Below are positions 44,467 through 51,437 of a stretch of DNA of 53,128 nucleotides, in pieces. Position numbers and translations under genes: made by a program. The stretch is from CALGLS01 sp047626155 (GTDB taxonomy: Bacteria > Bacteroidota > Bacteroidia > Chitinophagales > Saprospiraceae): NCBI GenBank assembly GCA_047626155.1, contig JBLHRR010000020.1, positions 1 through 53,128 of the forward strand. The letters are read 5' to 3'. Position 1 is the first letter of the stretch. The number at the start of each line of letters is the position of its first letter. The notes beneath the pieces were generated by a model, which saw nothing but the letters and a program-made list of their open reading frames with translations, had not been told where the DNA came from and made no database searches.

Positions 44467-45887
44467 CACTGCCTCATGATCTTCTCCGACAATTCCGTCC
44501 CATCCTCCAACAATACAACTACAATATACATTCCCGAAGGCAAATGACTCAAATCAAGAACAGTAGTTCCCTGAGCCTTTTGATGACTCAGTAGCTGGCC
44601 TTCCATATTATATAAAGTATAGGTAAAATCCTGGCAAAAAAGATTGGTCACCACTCCTAACACTACTATGCCAGGTGTTGGGTTTGGAGAGAGCAGTAAA
44701 AGTTGTCCTTCTGAGGAAAGTGGATTTACGGATAACAAATCACCTTCTGTATCTAGTTTAGCCATTAAGTACTCCGTTTCGTTATTTTCACTGGAAGAAC
44801 CAATAACTAAGACCTCTTGAGTATTACTGATGGCAATTCCGTTGGCATATTCGGAGGCAGAGGAGCCCAGTTGCTTGTACCAAAGTTCATTGCCTAAGGG
44901 GTCAAACTTTGCAGCAAAAAGATCAGGATTTTCATTAGTGGTATTACTGTTGGTTGCACCGCAAATGTAAATATTTCCGTTGGCATCCATTGCTAGGTCG
45001 AGGCCATATTCGAAGTCAGTTCCCCCTACCAGTTCTTTCCATATGATATTGGCCTCTTCGTCCATTTTCATTAAAAAGGCATCAAAAGATTGCTTACCAT
45101 CTCCTTGGGTGGAACCGACCACATAGATATTTCCATTTCCGTCTGTCATCATTTGACTAAAAAAATCGTGACCTGCCTCCCCTTCTTCTTTTCGCCACTG
45201 CTCTACGCCATCTTCTCTAACTTTTATAAACAATAAATCACTGTCCGGAATATTCATATCGTGTCCTTCCGGAGAGTGAAAGCCTGCTTTAATACCGCCT
45301 ATCAAGTAGCCATTATCGCTGGTTTCTAACAATCCAAATGCGTAATCTTTATAATCAGTTCCATAAGATCCTTCTAACAATATATTTCCGTTTTCACTAA
45401 CTATTGCCAGTGAAAAGTCACTATTCAAATAACCGCCCACTGCTATATTTCCATTTTCCAATTCCGTAACAGCATAACCGCTTCGCCCTTTAAGTACCTG
45501 TTTCCAAATTTGTTTGCCGAATTTATCCAGCCGATAGAGGATAACAGAACTTCCATTATTATCCACTTTTTCGAAGCCCTGCCCCACCATTAGGACATCT
45601 CCGTTTTTGGCCGTATGCAGCGCAAAAGGGATATCCGATTTTTCCTTTCCATAGGTATTGCAATACTTCAGTTTTCCATCAGTACTAAAAAAAGTTAAGC
45701 TCATATCATCACTACCTGCTCCCTGCGCACGAGTCTTTCCCGCTATGGTAAAATCCCCGTTAGACAATACGGTTATATCCTGGAAGGTCTCCGTGCCTGG
45801 TTTTCCGAGCGTGATGTAATCCTGCGCGGTGGTAGGCTGCAATGAAAAGCAGAAAAGAAAGGAGAGAAGAAGATATTTTGAAGGCAT
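44466..45887 (-). CDS. T9SS-secreted beta-propeller (SBBP-like) protein
   Basis: A 473-residue protein with a signal peptide (MPSKYLLLSFLFCFSLQPTT, cleavage after AQ). About seven propeller blades follow, each of the pattern 'DxNGNIYxxGxT…DxxLxKxDxxGxxxWxK', for example GNGNIYVVGSTQGDGKQSFD and DANGNIYICGATNS. The last 75 residues are a type A sorting domain (LLSPNPTPGIVVLGV to ELSEKIMRQ), so the propeller is exported across the outer membrane by T9SS and either anchored or released. No enzymatic motif is seen. Convergent with the phosphoesterase gene, with repeat copy 4 between them. Confidence 0.88.
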   Translation of the reverse strand: MPSKYLLLSFLFCFSLQPTTAQDYITLGKPGTETFQDITVLSNGDFTIAGKTRAQGAGSDDMSLTFFSTDGKLKYCNTYGKEKSDIPFALHTAKNGDVLMVGQGFEKVDNNGSSVILYRLDKFGKQIWKQVLKGRSGYAVTELENGNIAVGGYLNSDFSLAIVSENGNILLEGSYGTDYKDYAFGLLETSDNGYLIGGIKAGFHSPEGHDMNIPDSDLLFIKVREDGVEQWRKEEGEAGHDFFSQMMTDGNGNIYVVGSTQGDGKQSFDAFLMKMDEEANIIWKELVGGTDFEYGLDLAMDANGNIYICGATNSNTTNENPDLFAAKFDPLGNELWYKQLGSSASEYANGIAISNTQEVLVIGSSSENNETEYLMAKLDTEGDLLSVNPLSSEGQLLLLSPNPTPGIVVLGVVTNLFCQDFTYTLYNMEGQLLSHQKAQGTTVLDLSHLPSGMYIVVVLLEDGTELSEKIMRQ

Positions 45888-45930
45888 ATTCTTGGATACT
45901 TAGTAACAACAAAAAATTAAATCCCAATTT

Positions 45931-45988
45931 GGAAACGATTATGTAAATCAAAACGACCACAGGGAGAGTGGTTTATATAATCGTTTCC
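45931..45988. repeat. Nested inverted repeat between ABC operon and propeller gene
   Basis: GGAAACGATTAT (45931-45942) and ATAATCGTTTCC (45977-45988) are perfect 12-bp arms. Inside them ACCAC and GTGGT form a second stem. No T run follows. It lies upstream of the propeller gene and downstream of the ABC permease stop. Confidence 0.5.
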
Positions 45989-46076
45989 ACGAAAAAAATC
46001 GGGAAATTATTTTAGTGTAATACTTATTAAACAAATATTCTTCAAAAATACGAATTTTGTAAAGAATATTATTTTG

Positions 46077-46901
46077 CTATACATCCCGTTTCGTCAACAA
46101 CAAATAACTGGTTCCGATATTAAAAGTCAACCAGCCCAAAACGATAAGGAACGAACGTAAAGGAACATAATCAACAGTATGAAAAAACAAATATCGTTTG
46201 AAAGGGAATTCAATTAGATTCCGTAATGATTGGACAGGGAAGAAGTCGGGGAGCGCTTTTAAGTATTCAGGTATTTCTTCCGGACCAGCATACAAGATTA
46301 ATGTTACAAAGGGTTCAAAAAGCAAGGTATACATCAACAATCCTACGATGACCAAGCCTCCTTTCCGTATCAATAGGGTAAGCATCATTGCAAAGGTGAG
46401 GTAGGTAAATACATCTAAAAAATAAGCAAGTATAAACTCTGTTCGTTGAAAAACAGCACCATAAGCATCCGGATGACCATATATAAAGCCTAAGAGTAAA
46501 CCGTTTAGAAATAACAATAAACTGGCGCAGAAAGCAATGGCTGCGATAAAAAACAACTTCGAGCCCAACCACTCCTTTTTACTCAAACCATCAATAATAT
46601 TTTGACGAACGATGCGACTATTAATTTCATTAAAGATGGACATGACTACGATGAAGGCCAGAATCACTTTTAAGTTCGAAGCAATAAAGCTTAGGTTTTG
46701 CCAGATGTCCGGAAAGTCATAGAGCGGGAGCATCGTAGGAGAAAAACCTTTGAAGTCAGCGCCTTTGCTTTTTATGAATTCCATAAAGAACATCAGGCTA
46801 GAACAAAGTACGGTTGCCAGCAGTCCATACATTCCGATCAAGAACCAAAATGGACGATAATGCTTCAACTTATACCATTCTATTTGAATCAGTCTAATCA
46901 T
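46077..46901 (-). CDS. ABC-2 type transporter permease
   Basis: A 274-residue membrane protein with about six hydrophobic helices (for example PFWFLIGMYGLLATVLCSSL, FIAAIAFCASLLLFLNGLLL, FLIVLGWLTFNIGTSYLLL) and the typical start MIRLIQIEWYKLKHYRPFWF of ABC-2 permeases. Its first 8 bases overlap the ATPase gene, so the pair is translationally coupled. The substrate is unknown. It ends the sigma-factor operon. Confidence 0.85.
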   Translation of the reverse strand: MIRLIQIEWYKLKHYRPFWFLIGMYGLLATVLCSSLMFFMEFIKSKGADFKGFSPTMLPLYDFPDIWQNLSFIASNLKVILAFIVVMSIFNEINSRIVRQNIIDGLSKKEWLGSKLFFIAAIAFCASLLLFLNGLLLGFIYGHPDAYGAVFQRTEFILAYFLDVFTYLTFAMMLTLLIRKGGLVIVGLLMYTLLFEPFVTLILYAGPEEIPEYLKALPDFFPVQSLRNLIEFPFKRYLFFHTVDYVPLRSFLIVLGWLTFNIGTSYLLLTKRDV

Positions 46902-47787
46902 GTTCTTGAAGTATTGTTAAAAATTCTTTTTCCAAACTCCCCTCCTTTTCTACCAGGTGATTGACGACTACCTTTCGATCAAATAGAAACTGGCTAAGGT
47001 CTGAAGCGGTCACACCATCGGCGGTGCTCAGCTTAAAAACGGCCTCCTCTCGCTCCATTCCATCAATACCTTTAAACTCTGACAAAGCAGTCTCCAATGC
47101 GGTTACATCTGTGGCAGACACTTCCAGTCTGCGATGTTGTAACAATGCTTCTTCAACAGAGCCTTGGAAACGTTTCTTTCCTTTTTGTAAGACCATAAAG
47201 TCAGTACATAACTTCTGTACTTCGTCTAGTAAATGACTGGCTAAAATAATCGTTTTCCCACTAGAGGCGATATCTCGGATCAGCTCCCTCATTTCTACAA
47301 TTCCTTGTGGGTCTAATCCATTCGTAGGTTCATCTAAAATTAAAACGGGAGGATTCGATAACAAAGCTCCTCCGATGGCCAATCGTTGCTTCATCCCAAG
47401 AGAGTACGTTTTAAAGGGATCATTTCTGCGTTCATACAATCCAACTCTTTCTAAGACTCGGTCGATAGATTTAGGGTCGCATTCTTTTACTTTAGAAATA
47501 ACCAATAAATTTTGAGCGGCGGTGAGGTAAGGAAAGAAACAAGGAATTTCCAGAATGGCTCCTATCTTTTTTCGACTGGCGGTAGAGGGTGCTTCGCCAA
47601 ACCATTTGAAAGAACCTTCAGTGGGAGTTAGTACGTTTAGCAAGAGGCCAAGCGTCGTTGTCTTCCCTGATCCGTTGGGGCCCAACAAGCCAAAAACCAT
47701 CCCTTCTTCGATTTCAAAATTGAGATGATCCAGTGCGGTGATTTTCCGGTATTTTTTAGTGAGGTTTTCTGTTTCTAGTATTTTCAT
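46894..47787 (-). CDS. ABC transporter ATP-binding protein
   Basis: A 297-residue ATPase with Walker A GPNGSGKT (36-43), signature YSLGMKQRLAIGGALL, Walker B VLILDEPTNGLDP and switch histidine in ILASHLLDEVQ. The C-terminal 85 residues form the variable domain common in CcmA/NatA-like ATPases (EVSATDVTALETALSEF). It couples with the permease at 46077. It follows the lipoprotein gene by 44 bases in the same orientation, placing the transporter in the sigma-factor operon. Confidence 0.92.
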   Translation of the reverse strand: MKILETENLTKKYRKITALDHLNFEIEEGMVFGLLGPNGSGKTTTLGLLLNVLTPTEGSFKWFGEAPSTASRKKIGAILEIPCFFPYLTAAQNLLVISKVKECDPKSIDRVLERVGLYERRNDPFKTYSLGMKQRLAIGGALLSNPPVLILDEPTNGLDPQGIVEMRELIRDIASSGKTIILASHLLDEVQKLCTDFMVLQKGKKRFQGSVEEALLQHRRLEVSATDVTALETALSEFKGIDGMEREEAVFKLSTADGVTASDLSQFLFDRKVVVNHLVEKEGSLEKEFLTILQEHD

Positions 47788-47831
47788 TTATTCAAGGCTC
47801 GGGTTATTTCTTGTTATTACCTAAATCTTCT

Positions 47832-48446
47832 TTAGTCCAACAAAATTGAATCTACTTTCATTTCCTTTTCTGCTTTCTCAGTAGCTCTTTTCTCCTTCCA
47901 TTCCCTCCTCCTCTTCTCATTTCCAGCATCGCTTTTCATAGCGTCAAAAAGCAGGGAAAAACCATCAATTGTCGTACTGTCTCTATCGGACAAAGAACGG
48001 AAGGCTCTTGGCAATTGCATAAAATTTACCTTTCCGGAAATATCTACTATATAACAATGTTCCTCCTGCCCATAGAGAGCTATTGTCTTTTCGGAAGCTT
48101 CATCTCCCAGAATGTAACATAGGTTTTCCGGACCATCAATTTCCAAATACAATTCATATTTACCCGACGATTGAAATTCCTCGACATAAGCACTTATATC
48201 CGCCTTATTCATAGCGGATGGCTTTATAGACAGCAAGGTCATTTTACGAACATCCCTCACTAGTTTATTGATGGAAGAATCGTTTTGAAAATTCAACATA
48301 CGCAAAGTGCTTGGAGTAAAATGATACTCGGCTTCCACTTTGTCTGCTGACTTCAGCTCTTCATATAACGAAGAAGGCTTGCGGCAAGATGCCGCAAGCA
48401 TAAGTATTGTTACAATAAGTAGTGTACAAAAAAAGTATTGCTTCAT
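47832..48446 (-). CDS. DUF4252-family lipoprotein
   Basis: A 204-residue lipoprotein with signal peptide ending LAASC (MKQYFFCTLLIVTILMLAAS then CRKPSS). The DUF4252-like features are FTPSTLRMLNFQNDSSINKL and RDVRKMTLLSIKP, with the late domain more divergent than in the two upstream genes. The C-terminus is a charged helix (KRRREWKEKRATEKAEKEMK). Residues after the cysteine (RKPSS) do not match the surface export signal, so it is probably on the periplasmic face. Function unknown. Third of three DUF4252-type genes behind the sigma factor. Confidence 0.72.
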   Translation of the reverse strand: MKQYFFCTLLIVTILMLAASCRKPSSLYEELKSADKVEAEYHFTPSTLRMLNFQNDSSINKLVRDVRKMTLLSIKPSAMNKADISAYVEEFQSSGKYELYLEIDGPENLCYILGDEASEKTIALYGQEEHCYIVDISGKVNFMQLPRAFRSLSDRDSTTIDGFSLLFDAMKSDAGNEKRRREWKEKRATEKAEKEMKVDSILLD

Positions 48447-48601
48447 CCTAATGTATTACAAGCTTATAGAAGTTTGCTGAAAGCTTGTTCCGACCTTGTG
48501 GAGGGAAACAAAGTTTCAGATGAAACCACAGTGCCCCGCATATTGGGTTTTGATTTTGATTTCAATTTTCATTTTAATTTGCGGCTCTGCCGCGCTATGT
48601 A

Positions 48602-49129
48602 TTATTTTTTTTTCTTCTCCAGCGCCTGGAATTGCTCCATCCCTTTAATATTCATCACTCTTGACAACTTTGCAATCTGGCTCAAGTCAATTTCGCCAAA
48701 TACAGTCATCACCATAAAGTTTTTATTTCCCCCTACGATCATTAACAGCTCATTGATCACTCCCCCATTGTCCCGCACTAAAAACATAATGTTCTCCTCT
48801 GCATCTTCAATGGACATTAATTCTTCGTAACGTTGATCTTTAGAAATGGTCTCAATAGCTTTGTAGTACATTTCTGAGCTGTTCTCCGATTTTTCATTCA
48901 CTACTGCTTTAATGCCTTTCAATTTAGCCATCGCTTCCAACAGTTCTTTTTCGTTTGGATCGTCGGCATCAATTTCTGTCATCAAGGAAAACATTTTACT
49001 GGTGACAGAGACTTTGGTAAAATCTTTATTTTTTTGATATTCAGAAAAGTGTTTTACAACAGCATTGTCTTGCGCAAAAGTAAAACTAGAAATCAAAATG
49101 GCTACTAATAATATTGATATTTTTTTCAT
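48602..49129 (-). CDS. DUF4252 protein
   Basis: A 175-residue exported protein with signal peptide MKKISILLVAILISSFTFAQ. It has the DUF4252 core VSVTSKMFSLMTEIDAD, LEAMAKLKGIKAVVNEKSEN and FGEIDLSQIAKLSRVM. It is clearly a tandem duplicate of the gene upstream (SSKTFSLFTDI, AIAKLDGVKIINKQKAENS, YGEIDLKNISRLTKV) but ends after a short lysine tail with no sorting domain. It should remain in the periplasm. DUF4252 proteins typically lie behind ECF sigma factors in Bacteroidota; their activity is unknown. Confidence 0.85.
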   Translation of the reverse strand: MKKISILLVAILISSFTFAQDNAVVKHFSEYQKNKDFTKVSVTSKMFSLMTEIDADDPNEKELLEAMAKLKGIKAVVNEKSENSSEMYYKAIETISKDQRYEELMSIEDAEENIMFLVRDNGGVINELLMIVGGNKNFMVMTVFGEIDLSQIAKLSRVMNIKGMEQFQALEKKKK

Positions 49130-49280
49130 TATAGGTATTTTTATTTAATTGTTTAATTTTGAAATGATGGTAAGTATTACACTAAATGGCTCGTTCTTCG
49201 TCAAATATTAAGTCGGTAGATAATGGTTTTCTTAATTCGCGAAACCTAAATTAGTGGAAAAACCTGATCTGCCCTTATTC

Positions 49281-50120
49281 CTATGGCTTCACAATTCGAT
49301 AGTTCTTAAAGTCTCCTGCGGCATTTGTCAATCGTACGAAATAGGCTCCAGAAGGTAAATCTTCCAACCGAATTTCAAAAGGCAAATTCACTTCACCTAC
49401 ATTCTTAATTGGCTCTCCGATAATGGAGAAAAACTGAACAGTATAATTTTCGTTCTTCCCATCTTTAGCTTCCAAGCGAACGTAATCGCTTACTGGGTTT
49501 GGGAATACATTGATTGCTATTTTTTGATTTGGGTTTGATTCTTTTATGGCTTTAGTTTTCCCTTTAATTTTAGCTCCAGTAAAAACCAGTTCTTCCGAGT
49601 CAATATTTTCAAAAACCTCAAACCATTTGTCTCCTTGTTTCTGAATGACTTTCGTCAATCGGGATATGTTTTTCAGATCTATTTCGCCATAAAGCGTTGC
49701 AATCAAAAATTGCTTTGAATTACCCGCTATAATGGTCAACTCCTTCACCATCTCCTCCTCTTCCCGAATCATAAAGACAAAGTTTTCATCTTGTGTATTT
49801 ACCCGAATCAACTCTTCATAGCGATCATCGTTTGCTATTGTTTCTTCGGCTTCTTCATAAAGCGCTAAGCTATTTTCTGCTTTTTGTTTATTGATGATTT
49901 TTACGCCATCCAGTTTAGCAATAGCCCCCAGCACCCTTTGTTCATCCACGTCAGCGGTTTCAATATCCGTAAACAAAGAGAACGTTTTGCTACTCACATT
50001 CAAGGTATTGAATGTGAGATCTTTTTCATAATCAGCAAAGTACTCACTGATGAAATTGCTTTGTGCAAATGTAATGTTACAAAAACAAGCCAATGTAAAT
50101 AATAGTGTGATTCTTTTCAT
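49281..50120 (-). CDS. DUF4252 protein with a T9SS type A sorting domain
   Basis: A 279-residue protein: signal peptide MKRITLLFTLACFCNITFAQ, DUF4252 domain (about 21-180), a linker with KAIKESNPNQKI, then a complete type A sorting domain (INVFPNPVSDYVRLEAKDG to FKNYRIVKP). The paralogue immediately downstream lacks this domain, so the operon makes a cell-surface or released copy and a periplasmic one. It begins 17 bases after the anti-sigma gene ends. Fusion of DUF4252 to a sorting domain is unusual in my experience of the family. Confidence 0.87.
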   Translation of the reverse strand: MKRITLLFTLACFCNITFAQSNFISEYFADYEKDLTFNTLNVSSKTFSLFTDIETADVDEQRVLGAIAKLDGVKIINKQKAENSLALYEEAEETIANDDRYEELIRVNTQDENFVFMIREEEEMVKELTIIAGNSKQFLIATLYGEIDLKNISRLTKVIQKQGDKWFEVFENIDSEELVFTGAKIKGKTKAIKESNPNQKIAINVFPNPVSDYVRLEAKDGKNENYTVQFFSIIGEPIKNVGEVNLPFEIRLEDLPSGAYFVRLTNAAGDFKNYRIVKP

Positions 50121-50137
50121 GTTATTTAGTTTTAGAA

Positions 50138-50641
50138 TTAATTTATTTTAGAATTAGAATTTATTTTTCCATGAGCCAAATCAAACTTCTCCAAAGCGTT
50201 TACATGCGTCACCCCTTTATTCATCTTTTGAGAAATCAACAACAAAGAAGCTTTGGCCACTTCAAAAGCTTTTTGAGGATCTTCCTCCTCTTCGACTACT
50301 CTTGCTATTGGGCTATTATCAGAAAGGTTCATGAAATAAGTTCCACCGCCAACCACCAGCAACAATAAAGCAACAACAGCAATCTTACTAATTTTTTGAT
50401 AAAAAGAAATAGAGACAACTTTCGCCTCTTCCGCTGATGGCTCTTCAAATAAAGTCATATCAAAAGCCTCTTCCGAGGACAGTGCAGTAAAAGCACTTAA
50501 TTGCTCAAAGTACGCTCGTTCTTCTTTTGTTAGCTCTCCTTCTATGGAAGAAATATTAGCCTTCAGCCATTGTTCTTCTTCCAGAGAGGTCTCTCCTTTC
50601 CAGTATTTATCAAGAAGCTGTTTTTTCATTTTCCAGTCCAT
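50138..50641 (-). CDS. Probable membrane-bound anti-sigma factor
   Basis: A 167-residue protein with a cytoplasmic N-terminal region (KKQLLDKYWKGETSLEEEQW and LKANISS), one membrane helix near residues 86-105 (ISKIAVVALLLLVVGGGTYF) and a short periplasmic tail. The WxGxTSxEEExxL opening is typical of small Bacteroidota anti-sigma-like proteins partnered with ECF sigma genes. The start (ATG 50641 or 50629) lies inside the sigma gene, overlapping its end by 20-32 bases. Coupled translation with a sigma factor is the strongest argument for the call. Confidence 0.75.
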   Translation of the reverse strand: MDWKMKKQLLDKYWKGETSLEEEQWLKANISSIEGELTKEERAYFEQLSAFTALSSEEAFDMTLFEEPSAEEAKVVSISFYQKISKIAVVALLLLVVGGGTYFMNLSDNSPIARVVEEEEDPQKAFEVAKASLLLISQKMNKGVTHVNALEKFDLAHGKINSNSKIN

Positions 50642-51140
50642 AATCTATCAATTGATTTAATTTTAATCTAATTTTTTTACGGGCACGAAACAGGTTTACT
50701 TTTACCTGAGAAGCATCCAATTCTAGTATCTCTTCGATCTCCTTGTTGGCATATCCCATTAAGTCTCTAAGCCTGAATATTTCTCTTTGTTTCTCGGGTA
50801 AGAGATGCAGTAACCGATGTACGGTTTCTATCAGGTCCTGATCTTCTGCGATTTTGTCCGGTACATCCCCATAGCTTTGTTCGGCATGAGCCAATTGCAG
50901 CGAAACCACTTTATTCGAATGCAGTTTTAATTTATCATAAGCTTTATTCCGAATCATCCGAATGCACCAGGCCTCTATACTTTGAACCTCCTCTAGCTTT
51001 GCTCTCTGATCCCATAATTTCAATAAAACCTCTTGCACTACATCCCTCGCCAATTCCCGCTCCTTTACGATGCTCAAGGCATATCGAAAGAATTTGTTTT
51101 GAAAACTTAGTACCTGCGTTTGGAAGTGTTCTTTGGTCAT
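50610..51140 (-). CDS. ECF-type RNA polymerase sigma factor
   Basis: A 176-residue sigma-70 family ECF protein. Region 2 reads FFRYALSIVKERELARDVVQ followed by EVLLKLWDQ and SIEAWCIRMIRNKAYDKLK. Region 4 reads LPEKQREIFRLRDLMGYANK followed by EIEEILELDASQVKVNLFRA. No extra domains. It heads a seven-gene minus-strand operon (anti-sigma, three DUF4252-type proteins, ABC ATPase and permease) and overlaps the anti-sigma gene. It presumably directs transcription of its own operon, but I could not identify a matching promoter upstream. Confidence 0.95.
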   Translation of the reverse strand: MTKEHFQTQVLSFQNKFFRYALSIVKERELARDVVQEVLLKLWDQRAKLEEVQSIEAWCIRMIRNKAYDKLKLHSNKVVSLQLAHAEQSYGDVPDKIAEDQDLIETVHRLLHLLPEKQREIFRLRDLMGYANKEIEEILELDASQVKVNLFRARKKIRLKLNQLIDYGLENEKTAS

Positions 51141-51242
51141 TTCGGTTGGAGACGGTTGAATCGGTCTATGGTTACAGTGAAACTATTATTTTTTATAAAA
51201 GTAATCATTTTTAAGATTGTTCATTAAAGTCTATCTCAAAAT

Positions 51243-51284
51243 AGAGTTCGCCCGACAGCTTTTGAAGGCTGCCGGACGAACTCT
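51243..51284. repeat. Strong hairpin beyond the dockerin-cohesin gene
   Basis: AGAGTTCG-c-CCG-a-CAGC pairs with GCTG-c-CGG-a-CGAACTCT around an 8-nt loop; on the plus strand TTTTCT follows. It lies between the sigma gene start and the terminator at 51295 and may insulate the two units. Confidence 0.6.
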
Positions 51285-51294
51285 TTTCTAACAA

Positions 51295-51332
51295 TAAAAA
51301 AGCCCCCTCCACACCGAAGTGCGGAAGAGGCC
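51295..51332 (-). terminator. Intrinsic terminator of the dockerin-cohesin gene
   Basis: On the minus strand GCCTCTTCCGCAC, a TTCG tetraloop, and GTGTGGAGGGGGC are followed by TTTTTTT. It is the most stable terminator in the window, consistent with a highly transcribed gene. Confidence 0.88.
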
Positions 51333-51437
51333 ATCCCAAAAACCGATTTCAAAGCATGTCTTTGTTAAAGGTAGCACAGCAACATTTTACTGCGCTACCC
51401 ATAAACAGGCTTTTGAGTTATAATGAATTCTTATTGA

